Positions 1-9,728 are shown, counted from the first letter of the stretch. The stretch is 64,000 nucleotides of DNA from Opitutia bacterium (GCA_016187925.1 JACPIS010000041.1:51980-115979), one strand, 5' to 3'. Translations and numbers: made by a program. Notes: generated from the sequence alone by a model not told the origin.

Positions 1-1642
1 GGGGCGTGGGCAGCTTGTCGCGCAGGATCCCCGCGGCCATGAGCATCGGGGAAAGGATGTTGTTCAAATCGTGCGCCATGCCGCTGGCCAGCGCGCCGAT
101 GGCCTCCATGCGCTGCGCCCGGAGGAACTGTTGCTCGAGGGTCTTCTGTTCCGTGATATCCTGCGCAACACCGACGATGCGGGCCGCCTGACCTCCGTCC
201 GTGCGCACCGGCCACGTCTGGCAGCGGACCCAGCGCTCGGCGCCGTCGGGCCGGCTGATGCGATACGCCAGGTTGTAGCCGCTAAGCGCCTGGGTTTCAC
301 GGGCGGCGCGCACCTTCGCCAGATCGTCGGGGTGGATGGCTTTGTCCCACAGCGTGTCGTCGAGGTAGAACTCGGCGCTGGAACGGCCCCAGACCTTGTC
401 GCAGCCGGGGCTGATATAGAGCAGCTTGCCGCTGGCGGCATCGGTCAGCCAAAAAACCTCGTTGATCGTCTCCACCACCTGCCGGAAACGCTCCTCGCTC
501 TCGCGCAACGCCACCTCGGCCGCCTTGCGTGCGGTGATGTCCTGCTTGATGGCGATGAAATGGCTGATCTCGCGTCCGTCACTCTTCAGCGGCGTGATCA
601 TCATCTCCTCGGTGTAGAGCTCCCCGTCCTTGCGGCGGTTGACGATCTCGCCGTGCCAGACGCGGTCGGCCAGCAGCACCGCCCACATCTCCTTGAAAAA
701 CTGCGGACTGTGCCGGCCCGAGCCGATGATCTGTCCCGGGGTCTTGCCCATCGTCTCGGCCAGTGTGTAACCCGTCAGGGCCGTGAACGCCGGGTTCACC
801 CAGATGATCACGCCCGCGCGCGTCGTGATGACGATCGCGTTGGCGGCCACCTCGAGCGCGGCGCCCTGCAGGCGCACGGCATCCTCGGAGCGCTTGCGCT
901 CGGTGCTCTCCCGCTGCAACTGGCTCTCGCGCTCGCTCAACACGTCCAGCATCTCGTTGAAATCCCGTCCGAACTGCCCCGCCTCGTCGCGGCCGAGGTC
1001 GGGCACGCGTTCGCCGCGGCGGCCGTGGCGGACCGCCTCCGACACGCGGCGGACGGCATAGAGCTTGGCCGTGAGGCGCGTGCCGAGCAGGCCGGCGATC
1101 AGCGCGCCAATGCCGCTGGCCGCCAGGGCGTAGACCAGCCCGTCGCGCGCAATCTTCCCCAGCTGGCTGCGGGCGACCCGTTGCCCGAGACCCACGCGCA
1201 CCCAACCGACCGGTTGGCCGCCGAGCAGGGACGGCTCCGCCGCATCCACCAGTTCCGGCGTGCGGCTGAGCACGGTGTAGCGCGCATCCTCCGGCAGATC
1301 GCGCACGTACTGCCCGAGGCGGCTCCGGTCGGTGTGCGCCAGGATGCCGCCCTGCCGGTCGAGCATCATCACGAAAACCAATTCCGGATAACGCCGCTGC
1401 GCTTCCACGATCTCCTGCAGCCCCGCGACATCACGCGCCGCCAGCCAGCCGGCCGACGAGGTCGCGAGCGCCTGCGCCATCGCCCGCGCCTGGTCCGCCT
1501 GCAGGGTGAGCAGCAGCGCCCGCTCCCGCTCGGTGTGATTCCACACGAAAACCGACATCAGCAGCGCGTGCACGCCGGCCATGGCGATGATCAGCTGGCG
1601 GCGCAGGCTGCCCTGCCAGAATTGGGCCAGCCAGCCGATCAT
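1..1642 (-). CDS. Sensor histidine kinase, PAS-containing (3' end beyond window)
   Basis: The frame is open from an ATG at 1642 to the left edge, giving 547 residues without a stop. A good ribosome site (GGGGAGG, about 7 nt upstream) supports the start. Visible parts: an N-terminal membrane segment (about 15-35), a periplasmic sensor region, a second membrane segment (about 168-188), a HAMP-like region (about 190-240), two PAS/PAC domains (about 255-375 and 385-500) and the start of the HisKA domain with the phospho-acceptor in MAHDLNN at His524. The ATPase domain must lie outside the window. It is a close paralogue of the kinase at 1926-5198: the N-termini share long near-identical stretches such as TSSAGWLAARD and VEAQRRYPEL. 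Probably a membrane sensor paired with the PhnD-like lipoprotein upstream; ligand unknown. Confidence 0.9.
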   Translation of the reverse strand, partial: MIGWLAQFWQGSLRRQLIIAMAGVHALLMSVFVWNHTERERALLLTLQADQARAMAQALATSSAGWLAARDVAGLQEIVEAQRRYPELVFVMMLDRQGGILAHTDRSRLGQYVRDLPEDARYTVLSRTPELVDAAEPSLLGGQPVGWVRVGLGQRVARSQLGKIARDGLVYALAASGIGALIAGLLGTRLTAKLYAVRRVSEAVRHGRRGERVPDLGRDEAGQFGRDFNEMLDVLSERESQLQRESTERKRSEDAVRLQGAALEVAANAIVITTRAGVIIWVNPAFTALTGYTLAETMGKTPGQIIGSGRHSPQFFKEMWAVLLADRVWHGEIVNRRKDGELYTEEMMITPLKSDGREISHFIAIKQDITARKAAEVALRESEERFRQVVETINEVFWLTDAASGKLLYISPGCDKVWGRSSAEFYLDDTLWDKAIHPDDLAKVRAARETQALSGYNLAYRISRPDGAERWVRCQTWPVRTDGGQAARIVGVAQDITEQKTLEQQFLRAQRMEAIGALASGMAHDLNNILSPMLMAAGILRDKLPTP

Positions 1643-1779
1643 GGCCGCGCCTCCCCGTCCCGGTTTCCCGCGGCGCCCCGGGGCTCGCTGCGGGAGACGA
1701 GCGACCCGGCGATCCGGGCCGGCGGCGATGGCCGGGTATGGGGGTTCGTATGCATGGTGTCGGCAGCCTGACAACCGGC

Positions 1780-1797
1780 GCGGATTCCGGAATCCGC
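1780..1797. promoter_or_regulatory. Perfect 18-bp palindrome between the two kinase genes
   Basis: Arms GCGGATTCC and GGAATCCGC abut with no spacer, which suits a dimeric DNA-binding protein better than an RNA hairpin. It lies in the 283-bp gap between the end of one kinase gene (1926) and the start of the next (1642), so it could be an operator for the downstream paralogue. No T-run follows on either strand. The role is inferred. Confidence 0.35.
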
Positions 1798-1925
1798 CCT
1801 GCCCTGTGCGCGACGCGAAAGATTGCGCGGGACACCCGGAATGGCAAGCCCGCCCCGGCCCGCGAAGGCTAAACGCCGATTTCGGCTGCAAGAAGAAGCT
1901 GGCGCGCCACGGCGGCGGGCATCGT

Positions 1926-4900
1926 TCAGCTCCGCGCGCTTCGCAGGCCCTGCCGGACGGCGCGCAGCAGCTCGGTCGACTCGCACGGTTTCGGGAGAAA
2001 TTCCTGCACGCGGAGCGAGAGCAGCCGGGGACGCCAGCTCTCGTGATCGAGTCCGCTCATCGGGATGATGGGGACTTCCGGATCGTAGGTGCGGATCGCC
2101 GCGATGATCGCCGCCCCGTCCGTGCCGGGCATCATCATGTCGGTCAGCACGAGCTTGATGGACTCGCGGTTCTGGGCGAACTGCCGGACCGCCTCCTCGC
2201 CATCTTGCGCCGTCAGCACGCGGTAACCTCCGGCCTCGAGCGTGAGCCGGATGGTATTGAGGACGGGTTTCTCGTCGTCGACGACGAGCACCTGCTCGCC
2301 TTTGCCCCGGGGCGTCTCCTCCACCGGCTGGGTCACCGCCGGCACGATATCGGCCCCCGAGGGCAGGAACACCGTGAAGCGGCTCCCGTGTCCGCGCTCG
2401 CTCTCGACCGCGATGAAGCCCTGGTGGCTTTTCACGATGCCGAGCGCGGTGGAGAGGCCGAGCCCCGTCCCCTTGCCTACGCCCTTCGTCGTGAAGAACG
2501 GATCGAAAATGCGCAGCATCACATCGGGCGTCATGCCCTCGCCGGAGTCGACCACCCGCAGAGCGATGTAGTTGCCCGGGCGGGCGGGCGGCTGCAGGCG
2601 CGGATCGCCGGCGGGCAGTGCTTCGTTGCGGCCCTCGAGGCGAAGGGTGCCGCCCTCGGGCATCGCATCGCGCGCGTTGACGCAGAGATTGAGCAGCACC
2701 TGGTGAAGCTGCGTGGCGTCGGCCAGCACCGGCCAGAGATCCGCGGCGGCATCCACTTCGATGCGGATGTTGCGGGGGAACGTCTCCTGCATCATCTGGC
2801 CGAGTTCCTTCAGCAGATGCCGGGCCTGCACGCTGACGCGCGCGCCTCCGAGCCCACGACTGAACGTCAGCAGTTGCCGCACGATGCCGGCGCCGCGCGT
2901 GGCGTTGGCCTCCAGCATGCCCACGATGTCGCGCTCCTGCGGCGAATGCACCGCGCCCTTCAGCAAGCCGGTGCCGAGCAGCAGCGGGGTCATGATGTTG
3001 TTGAGATCGTGCGCGACGCCGCTGGCGAGCGTCCCGATGGCCTCCATGCGCTGCGCCCGCAGAAACTGCTCCTCCAACTGCTTTTCGCCGGTGACATCCT
3101 CCGCGACGCCGACAATGCGCCGGACCTCGCCGCTGGCCTCCCGCACCGGGAAGGCCCGCCAGCGTACCCACCGCTCGCCTCCGTCCCGCCGGCGGATGCG
3201 GCAGGTGACGTCGAAATCCCCGCGGCGCTGCCGCTCGGCCATGTTGGTCAGTCGCGAGCGATCCTCGGGGTGCACCGAGTCCATCAGTTCTTCCAGCAGG
3301 TGGTCCAGCCGGTCGACGGGCCGGCCCCAGATCCGCTCGAAACCCGGGCTGACGTAGAGCAGCTTCGTCCATTCCGCATCCGACATCCAGAAAACCTCAT
3401 TGATGTTTTCCACGACCTGCCGGAAGCGCTCCTCGCTCTCCCGCAACGCCACGTCGGCCTGCCGGCGCGCGGTGACGTCCTGCTTGATGGCGATGAAGTG
3501 CGTCACCGCGCCGGTCCCGTCCTTGAGCGGCGTGATCGTCATCTCCTCCTGATAGCGGCTGCCGTCCTTGCGGCGGTTCACCAGTTCGCCATGCCAGGCC
3601 TTCCCGGCCAGGATCGTATCCCAAAGATCGCGGTAGAACTCCTGATCGTGCACGCCGGACTTGAGCAGTTCGCCCGGGAGCCGGCCCAGCGCCTCGGCCG
3701 CGGTGTAGCCGGTGGCCGCGGAAAACGCCGAGTTGACCCACAGGATGCGTCCATCGCGATCCGTGATGAGCACGGTGTTGGCCGCGGCCTCCAGCGCCGC
3801 GCTGTGCAGGCGCAGCGCCTCCTCCGCCCGGAGGCGTTCGGCGGCCTCGCGCTGCAGTTCCTCGTTGGCCATCTCCGCCTGCCGGCGCGCGGTCAGTGCG
3901 GTCTCCATCTCCCGCAGCGCGTCGCGCCGCGCGGCCTCCAGTTTTTCGTTCGCGGTCTGGAGCGCGGCCGTGCGCTCGGCCACGCGCCGCTCCAGCGAGG
4001 CGTTGAGCGCCTTGATCTCCTCCTCCGCCAGTTGCCGCTCCGTGACATCGATGGCGGTGCCGCCGACGAAGCGGCGGCCGACGGAGTCGATAAGCGGGAA
4101 TTTTATGCTCAGCCAGTGCGTGCGGTGGCCGTGCACGTCGAGGATGGACTCCAGCACCTCGACGGGCTGCCCGGTGGTGCGCACGGTGTCGTCGTTTTTC
4201 CGGAACTCCGCGGCCACCTCGGGCACCCATAGCTCGGCGTCGGTCTTCCCGGCGATGTCCTGCAGCCGCAGGTTGAAGCGCTCCTCGAGGGCTTGGTTGA
4301 GGTAGACGTAGCAGCCCTTTTCGTCCTTCAACCAGGAGATGGCCGGGCTGTTGTCCATGAACAGCCGGAAACGCTCCTCGCTCTCGCCGAGGGCGACGTT
4401 GGCGCGCACCAACTCATCGGTGCGCTCCCGGACGCGGTGCTCCAGATCGGCGTTGAGTGTGCGGACCTCCGCCTCGCGCGCGCCGAGGGCATCGAGCATG
4501 ACGTTGAAATCGTTGCCCAGCCGGCCGGCCTCGTCGAAGCCGAGGTCCGGCACGCGCGCATCCCGCCGGCCGGTGCGCACCGCCTCCGAGACGCGGCGGA
4601 TGGCATAGAGCTTCGCCGTGAGACGCGTGCCCAGTACGCTTGCCATGACGACACCGATACCGATCGCCGCGAGCGCGTAGACCAGTCCGTCGCGGGTGTT
4701 CTGTTCCAGTTGGGCGCTGGCCGCGCGCTGGCCGATGCCCACGCGCACCCAACCGACATGCCGGCCGGCCAGGACCACCGGCGACACCACGTCCGCCATT
4801 TGCGAAGTGTGGCTGATCACCGTGTAGGCGGGTTCTTGCGGCAGGTCGCGGACGTACTGGCCGACGCGTGCGCGATCGCTGTGGGCCAGCACCAGCCCAT

Positions 4901-5198
4901 GCCGATCGAGCAGCATGGCGAAAATCAGCTCCGGATAACGCCGCTGCGCCTCGACGATTTCCTGCAGGCCGGCGAGATCGCGCGCCGCCAGCCAACCGGC
5001 CGACGATGTGGCCATCGCGTGCACCATCGCCTGCGCCTGCTCGATCTGCATTTTCAACAGGTGATCCTTCTGCCGGCCGGTGACGTCCCAGACGAAGAGC
5101 GACATCAGCAGCGCATGCACGCCGGCCACTCCGAGGATCAGCTGCCGCCGCAGGCTGCGCCGCCACAATCGGGAGATGAGGCCGGGTTGACGGGTCAT
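1926..5198 (-). CDS. Hybrid sensor histidine kinase with three PAS domains and a receiver
   Basis: 1090 residues. In order: membrane segment (about 18-38), periplasmic region, second membrane segment (about 172-190), HAMP (about 190-245), PAS (about 270-395), coiled coil (395-465), PAS (about 465-575), PAS (about 590-705), HisKA with His730 in VAHDLNN, HATPase (N841, DSGEGM at 884-889, GKGTGLGL at 908-915) and a C-terminal receiver (Asp974/975, phospho-acceptor Asp1020, Lys1070). All catalytic residues are present, so it should autophosphorylate and pass phosphate to its own receiver. Its start overlaps the stop of the PhnD-like lipoprotein gene by 4 bp (ATGA), so the two are co-translated and the lipoprotein may feed ligand to it. 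The next gene downstream (1-1642) is a duplicate. Confidence 0.95.
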   Translation of the reverse strand: MTRQPGLISRLWRRSLRRQLILGVAGVHALLMSLFVWDVTGRQKDHLLKMQIEQAQAMVHAMATSSAGWLAARDLAGLQEIVEAQRRYPELIFAMLLDRHGLVLAHSDRARVGQYVRDLPQEPAYTVISHTSQMADVVSPVVLAGRHVGWVRVGIGQRAASAQLEQNTRDGLVYALAAIGIGVVMASVLGTRLTAKLYAIRRVSEAVRTGRRDARVPDLGFDEAGRLGNDFNVMLDALGAREAEVRTLNADLEHRVRERTDELVRANVALGESEERFRLFMDNSPAISWLKDEKGCYVYLNQALEERFNLRLQDIAGKTDAELWVPEVAAEFRKNDDTVRTTGQPVEVLESILDVHGHRTHWLSIKFPLIDSVGRRFVGGTAIDVTERQLAEEEIKALNASLERRVAERTAALQTANEKLEAARRDALREMETALTARRQAEMANEELQREAAERLRAEEALRLHSAALEAAANTVLITDRDGRILWVNSAFSAATGYTAAEALGRLPGELLKSGVHDQEFYRDLWDTILAGKAWHGELVNRRKDGSRYQEEMTITPLKDGTGAVTHFIAIKQDVTARRQADVALRESEERFRQVVENINEVFWMSDAEWTKLLYVSPGFERIWGRPVDRLDHLLEELMDSVHPEDRSRLTNMAERQRRGDFDVTCRIRRRDGGERWVRWRAFPVREASGEVRRIVGVAEDVTGEKQLEEQFLRAQRMEAIGTLASGVAHDLNNIMTPLLLGTGLLKGAVHSPQERDIVGMLEANATRGAGIVRQLLTFSRGLGGARVSVQARHLLKELGQMMQETFPRNIRIEVDAAADLWPVLADATQLHQVLLNLCVNARDAMPEGGTLRLEGRNEALPAGDPRLQPPARPGNYIALRVVDSGEGMTPDVMLRIFDPFFTTKGVGKGTGLGLSTALGIVKSHQGFIAVESERGHGSRFTVFLPSGADIVPAVTQPVEETPRGKGEQVLVVDDEKPVLNTIRLTLEAGGYRVLTAQDGEEAVRQFAQNRESIKLVLTDMMMPGTDGAAIIAAIRTYDPEVPIIPMSGLDHESWRPRLLSLRVQEFLPKPCESTELLRAVRQGLRSARS

Positions 5199-6154
5199 GG
5201 CGGAGTTTTCACGGGACGCACCTCGGTCTCGAAGCGGGCGACGAATTGCCGCACGGCGTCGTAGTCGGCGTCGGTGGCGGGTAAGAAGCGCGCCGTCTCA
5301 ATACCGGCGAGGATGTCGCGGCCGGCGGGCTTCTGGTGCAGCTCGAGCAGGAGCTGGCGCACGCGCGCGCCGAGTCCCGCCGGCAGATCCTTGCGGGCCA
5401 TGACGGAGTTGTTGAGCAGCGACTCGGTCTCCCACATCACGCGCAGTTGCGCCGCTTCGGCCGGATGCTCCGACTGGAAGGCGCGCCACGGCGGCGGCCA
5501 GGTGACGCCGGCGGCCGTCACGCGCAGGTAGGTGTTCATGATGGCAGACTCCTGCGAGCCGACGTAGCGGTTGGTGATGTCGCGATTCACGTTGAGACCG
5601 CGGGTGTGCAGGAACCACTGCGGCATGATGCAGGCGGCGAGCGCGGTGTGCGACGGATACGCCAGCGACTTGCCGCGCAGGTCGGCGACCTCGCGGATGC
5701 CGCTGTCGCGCCGCACGATGATCAGGCCTTTGAAATCCTCGGGCTCGCCCGCCATCGCGATGACTTCGTAGCCGGCCTTCATCGCCTCGAGGCTCTGCCA
5801 CGGGTTGGGCAGCAGGAATTCCGGATCGTGCCGGTCGATTTTCCGTTCGTATTCCTGGTAGTCGCGCGAGGCCTCCACCTCGAAGCGTGTGCCGGGAATG
5901 TTGGCGCTGAGATAATCGATGAGCGGCTGGTAGTCGTGCATCAGCTTGCTCGGGTTGTGCAGCGGGTGGATGGCAAAGCGCACCACGGTGTGCTTCGCCT
6001 CGGCCGACGGCGTCGGCGCGTAGACCGGACCGCGCGCCGCGTCTTCGGCCGGTGCGGCCGCCTTGCGACAGCCTCCCAAAACTCCTCCGCATAGCGCCAG
6101 CAGGGCCAGCAAAGCCCTCGTCCCGCGCGTCTGTAGTGTCTTTGGGGAAAGCAT
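5195..6154 (-). CDS. PhnD-like phosphate/phosphonate-type substrate-binding lipoprotein
   Basis: 319 residues from the ATG at 6154. This start is chosen because it places a signal peptide with lipobox LGGC at Cys29; a longer open frame upstream lacks such a signal. The body matches the PhnD/SsuA-like periplasmic-binding fold: a VVRFAIHPLHNP strand near the N-terminus, a region with LLPNPWQSLEAMKAGYE, and AYPSHTALAACIMPQ. No permease or ATPase gene is adjacent. Instead the stop overlaps the start of a membrane histidine kinase, so the protein probably acts as a periplasmic ligand receptor for signalling rather than for uptake. Ligand unknown; oxyanion or phosphonate is suggested only by the family. 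Confidence 0.8.
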   Translation of the reverse strand: MLSPKTLQTRGTRALLALLALCGGVLGGCRKAAAPAEDAARGPVYAPTPSAEAKHTVVRFAIHPLHNPSKLMHDYQPLIDYLSANIPGTRFEVEASRDYQEYERKIDRHDPEFLLPNPWQSLEAMKAGYEVIAMAGEPEDFKGLIIVRRDSGIREVADLRGKSLAYPSHTALAACIMPQWFLHTRGLNVNRDITNRYVGSQESAIMNTYLRVTAAGVTWPPPWRAFQSEHPAEAAQLRVMWETESLLNNSVMARKDLPAGLGARVRQLLLELHQKPAGRDILAGIETARFLPATDADYDAVRQFVARFETEVRPVKTPP

Positions 6155-6412
6155 ACGAGCACCACCCCATCCATGCGGCGCCGCGGACCGATCAGGTGAA
6201 GGAGCAATCCGTTCGCGCGCGCTCTGTTCTGCTGGCGAGGAAGTTACCGCCTGCCTCCGTTCGGGGCAAGTTTTTGCTGCCATCCGCGCGCGACATAAGG
6301 CCTGACTCTGACGGGGATTCAAACCGCTCGCCGCACACCCGGCCGGCCGCTCAAATCACCTCTTGCCTCCCCGCTTGCCGTCCTCTGTCCTCGGTTGCCT
6401 GTTTTCCGTCCC

Positions 6413-9154
6413 ATGACCTCCGCCCAGATCCGCCAGTCGTTCCTCGATTTCTTCGCCTCGAAGCAGCACACCATCGTGCCGTCGTCGTCCCTCATGCCGA
6501 CGGCCCCCAACCTGCTCTTCACGAACGCCGGCATGAACCAGTTCGTGCCCTACTTCCTCGGCGACCAGCCCGCCCCGTGGAAACGCGTCGCCGACACCCA
6601 GAAATGCATCCGCGCCGGCGGCAAGCACAACGACCTCGAGGACGTCGGCTTCGATACCTACCACCACACGATGTTCGAGATGCTGGGCAACTGGTCCTTC
6701 GGCGACTACTTCAAGCGTGACTCGATCACCTGGGGCTGGGAACTGCTCACCCAGGTCTGGGGCATCCCGCCGCAGCGCCTCTTCGCCACCGTCTACTCGC
6801 CCGACAAGTCCAAGGGTGACCCCGCCGCCTTCGATCAAGAGGCCTACGACATCTGGGCAAAAATCTTCCGCGACGCCGGCCTCGACCCCGCCGTCCACAT
6901 CGTCAACGGCAACAAGAAGGATAATTTCTGGATGATGGGCGACACCGGCCCCTGCGGCCCGTGCTCCGAGATTCATTTCAATCTGCTCCCGTCCGACGAC
7001 GAGGCCGCCGGCCGCGCGCTGGTCAACAGCTCCTCCCCGCGCTGCATCGAAATCTGGAACCACGTCTTCATCCAGTTCAACGCGAACGCCGACGGCACCT
7101 TCGCCCCGCTCGCCGCCAAGCATGTCGACACCGGCATGGGCTTCGAGCGCGTCGCCGGCATCCATGCCACGACGAAAGGTTTCAAGGACTTCTCCGCCGA
7201 GCCGTCGAACTACAACGCCGATGTTTTCCGGCCAACCTTCGACAAGGTCGCCGCCCTCTCCGGCAAGACCTACACCGGCACCGTGCCCACCGAGCGCGCC
7301 GGCCTCAGCGAGCAGCAGACGATCGACGTCACCTTCCGCGTCCTCGCCGACCACGCCCGCTGCGTCTCGTGCGCCATCGCCGACGGCATCCTGCCCGGCA
7401 ACGACGGCCGCAACTACGTCATCCGCCGCATCCTCCGCCGCGGCATCATGTATGGACGCAAGAACCTCGGCCTGAAGACCGGCTTCTTCGAGCAACTCGT
7501 CGCCCCCGTCGTCGAGTCCCTCGGCAACGTCTTCCCCGAACTCAAGACCCAGCGCGTCATGATCGAGCGCGCCATCCGCGCGGAGGAAGAGTCGTTTGGG
7601 CGGACGCTGGATAAAGGCCTGCAAATATTCGAAGACCGCACTTCGGTCACAACTGCCGAAGGTTACAATGACAAGGGGGAGAAAATCTTTCTTAAGAAGC
7701 CGAAGCCACAAGGTGAAGCCGTGTCCGGGGAAGTCGCCTTCGAACTCTACGACACCTACGGCTTCCCGCTCGACATGACGCAGCTGCTCGCTGCGGAGCG
7801 CGGGCTGACGGTCGATGTCGCTGGCTTCGAGGCTGAGATGGAAAAGCAGCGCGAGCGCGGCCGCGCGGCGCGCAAGACCGAGATCGTGGTGGCCGCCACC
7901 GAGGGCGAGACCGCTGCCGAGGCGACGAAGTTCGTTGGCTACGGCATCGACTCGACCCACGCCACGCACGCGAAACTCGTAGACGTCGTGAAGACCGAGA
8001 AGGACACCTTCCTCGTGTTCGACCAGACGCCGTTCTACGCCGAGATGGGCGGCCAGGTCGGGGACGCCGGCCACGCCCTCATCGCCGGCCAGAAGATCGA
8101 CCTCGTCGATTGCGTGAAGGACAAGTCCGGCCGTCATTTGCACAAAGTCGGCTCATCCGGAGGATTCGCCCTACCCGCTCCCGGCTCCACGGCCACGCTC
8201 CAAGTCGATCTCGCCCGCCGACGCGCCATTTCCCGCCACCACTCGTCCGCACACCTCATCCACTGGGCGCTGCGCAAGATGCTCGGCACGCATGTCCGCC
8301 AGTTCGGCACGCACAAGACGCCCGAGCGGATGCGTTTCGACTTCACCCACTTCGAGGCGCTCACGCCCGCGCAGATCAAGGAGTGCGAGCAGCTCATCAA
8401 CGAAAAGGTCTTGGAAAACGCCCAGGTCGAGTGCGTCGAGATCGACTACGACAAGAAGCCCGACGACGTGCTCGCGTTCTTCGGTGACAAATACGGCAAG
8501 CGCGTCCGCCTCGTCGACATCGGCGGCTTCTCCAAGGAACTCTGCGGCGGCACGCACGTCGGCACCACCGGCGAGATCGGCGTCATCAAGATCGTCGCCG
8601 AGATGGCCATCGCCGCCGGCACGCGCCGCATCGAGGCCGTCGCCGGCCAGGCCGCCTTCGACTTCATTGCGAGCAATGAAGTCGCGCTCAAGGCTGTAAG
8701 CTTGAAGCTCAACGCCGGGCCGGCCGATGTGGTGCAGAAGCTGGAAACGGTTCTCACCCACCAAAAGGAATTGGAGCGCAAACTAAAGGCCCATGAGGCC
8801 AAGGCCTCCGCCGGTCTCGCCGACGAGCTCGTTGCTCGGGCCGTGACCAAGGACGGCCAGAAATGGATCTCGGCGGTCGTCACAGTCGACTCGCCGGACG
8901 CGCTCCGCTCGCTCGGCAGCCAGGTGTTGAACAAGCTCGGCGAAGGCGTCGTCACGCTCGGCGCTGCGTTCGGGACCGACAAGGCCAGCGTCGTCGCGTT
9001 CTGCTCGCCCGCGGCCATCAAGGCCGGCGTGCAGGCCGGCAAGCTCGTCGCGGACCTCACCACCAAGCTCGGCGGCAAGGGCGGCGGCACGCCGGACTTC
9101 GCCATGGGCGGCGGCAAGGAACCCGCCAAGCTCGCCGAGGTGCTGAAGCTCTGA
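6413..9154 (+). CDS. alaS: Alanyl-tRNA synthetase
   Basis: 913 residues. The ATG at 6413 gives the family start TSAQIRQSFLDFF; a TTG 18 nt upstream is possible but less likely. Charges tRNA-Ala with alanine in the cytoplasm. Visible: class II catalytic core (FTNAGMNQFVPYF near residue 40, GDTGPCGPCSEIHF near 178), a tRNA-binding region, the editing domain with HSSAH (about 609-613) and CGGTH (Cys711), and a C-terminal DHHA1-like domain with glycine-rich KLGGKGGGTPDFAMGGG. The length is slightly above the usual figure of about 875 because of an insertion around residues 405-440. It stands alone; a hairpin follows its stop. Confidence 0.98.
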   Translation: MTSAQIRQSFLDFFASKQHTIVPSSSLMPTAPNLLFTNAGMNQFVPYFLGDQPAPWKRVADTQKCIRAGGKHNDLEDVGFDTYHHTMFEMLGNWSFGDYFKRDSITWGWELLTQVWGIPPQRLFATVYSPDKSKGDPAAFDQEAYDIWAKIFRDAGLDPAVHIVNGNKKDNFWMMGDTGPCGPCSEIHFNLLPSDDEAAGRALVNSSSPRCIEIWNHVFIQFNANADGTFAPLAAKHVDTGMGFERVAGIHATTKGFKDFSAEPSNYNADVFRPTFDKVAALSGKTYTGTVPTERAGLSEQQTIDVTFRVLADHARCVSCAIADGILPGNDGRNYVIRRILRRGIMYGRKNLGLKTGFFEQLVAPVVESLGNVFPELKTQRVMIERAIRAEEESFGRTLDKGLQIFEDRTSVTTAEGYNDKGEKIFLKKPKPQGEAVSGEVAFELYDTYGFPLDMTQLLAAERGLTVDVAGFEAEMEKQRERGRAARKTEIVVAATEGETAAEATKFVGYGIDSTHATHAKLVDVVKTEKDTFLVFDQTPFYAEMGGQVGDAGHALIAGQKIDLVDCVKDKSGRHLHKVGSSGGFALPAPGSTATLQVDLARRRAISRHHSSAHLIHWALRKMLGTHVRQFGTHKTPERMRFDFTHFEALTPAQIKECEQLINEKVLENAQVECVEIDYDKKPDDVLAFFGDKYGKRVRLVDIGGFSKELCGGTHVGTTGEIGVIKIVAEMAIAAGTRRIEAVAGQAAFDFIASNEVALKAVSLKLNAGPADVVQKLETVLTHQKELERKLKAHEAKASAGLADELVARAVTKDGQKWISAVVTVDSPDALRSLGSQVLNKLGEGVVTLGAAFGTDKASVVAFCSPAAIKAGVQAGKLVADLTTKLGGKGGGTPDFAMGGGKEPAKLAEVLKL

Positions 9155-9175
9155 GCCGCGGTGCCACCAAGGTGG

Positions 9176-9239
9176 GGCGGACCGGCCCGGTCCGCCGAGA
9201 TTGTGATGCCACTTGCGCGGCGGAGCGGGCCGCTCCGCC
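9176..9239. repeat. Pair of REP-like hairpins after alaS
   Basis: Two closely related palindromes in a row: GGCGGACC...GGTCCGCC (9176-9196) and GGCGGAGC...GCTCCGCC (9219-9239), the second followed by CTACC. The first starts 21 bp after the alaS stop and could end transcription, but there is no T-run. The arrangement looks like a REP doublet. It opens the 574-bp gap 9155-9728, which holds no gene and is largely filled with such elements. Confidence 0.55.
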
Positions 9240-9310
9240 CTACCTTTCAGCGCGCGGGTGTCAGGGTAATCGACGAGACGTGGAGCTCATTTTTCAAAAC
9301 TCATCTTTGT

Positions 9311-9360
9311 GTAGGAGCGTGGCTCGACCACGCCCGGGCGCGGTCAAGCCGCGCCCCTAC
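9311..9360. repeat. REP-like palindromic element (GTAGG...CCTAC)
   Basis: A 50-bp block begins GTAGGAGCG and ends CGCCCCTAC. Internally it has two small hairpins, GCGTGG/CCACGC and GGCGCGG/CCGCGCC. The same outer motif (GCGCCCCTACC) recurs at about 63015. Intergenic, non-coding. Confidence 0.5.
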
Positions 9361-9374
9361 TTCGCTTCCGCGGC

Positions 9375-9410
9375 CCGCACGGCTCGGCGGGGACGCCTCG
9401 CCCTACCTTC
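9375..9410. repeat. REP-like element (CGGCTC...CTCGCCCTACC)
   Basis: Carries the pattern ACGGCTC, a GC-rich centre, then CTCGCCCTACC. The same pattern occurs at 54500-54528, inverted at 59484-59511 and shortened at 62466-62483, which makes it a dispersed family. Confidence 0.45.
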
Positions 9411-9477
9411 TTCGCCCTGCAGCGGCGGTCCATGACCATAGCCGTCCCACAAAAACTCGTTTCGGTCCTCTTTTGCA

Positions 9478-9565
9478 TGTCATCCTGAGCGCAGCGAAGG
9501 ATCCACGTGCTCGGGCGCGATGCAGGATTCGCACGCGTGGATTCTTCGCTGCGCTCAGAATGACA
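9478..9565. repeat. Long inverted repeat (TGTCATCCTGAGCGCAGCGAAG type)
   Basis: Left arm TGTCATCCTGAGCGCAGCGA (9478-9497) continues to about 9507. Right arm 9536-9565 ends TCGCTGCGCTCAGAATGACA. Arms of about 30 bp with few mismatches enclose a spacer of about 28 bp. This is a widely distributed type of intergenic palindrome, probably a non-autonomous repeat. No transposase is in the window. Confidence 0.7.
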
Positions 9566-9728
9566 GGATACGAAGTTGGGCCGGAAGTCGGGTGCGCTGT
9601 GGGATGTCTGTGGTCCATGACCGCCGATTTGGGGCGCGGCGTCATTGGGTGACGGTCATCGCCCGCCGCTACAATGCTCCCTTGCGCTTGCCGGCGGATA
9701 GACGGCGAGACAAGTTTCCCGGCACTCC

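Noticed and set aside
1581..4232. An 883-codon plus-strand frame across the kinase genes
   Set aside because: Antisense to two histidine kinases with intact catalytic motifs.
6155..6412. T-box or other riboswitch before alaS
   Set aside because: No specifier-hairpin/antiterminator layout or T-box sequence is visible.
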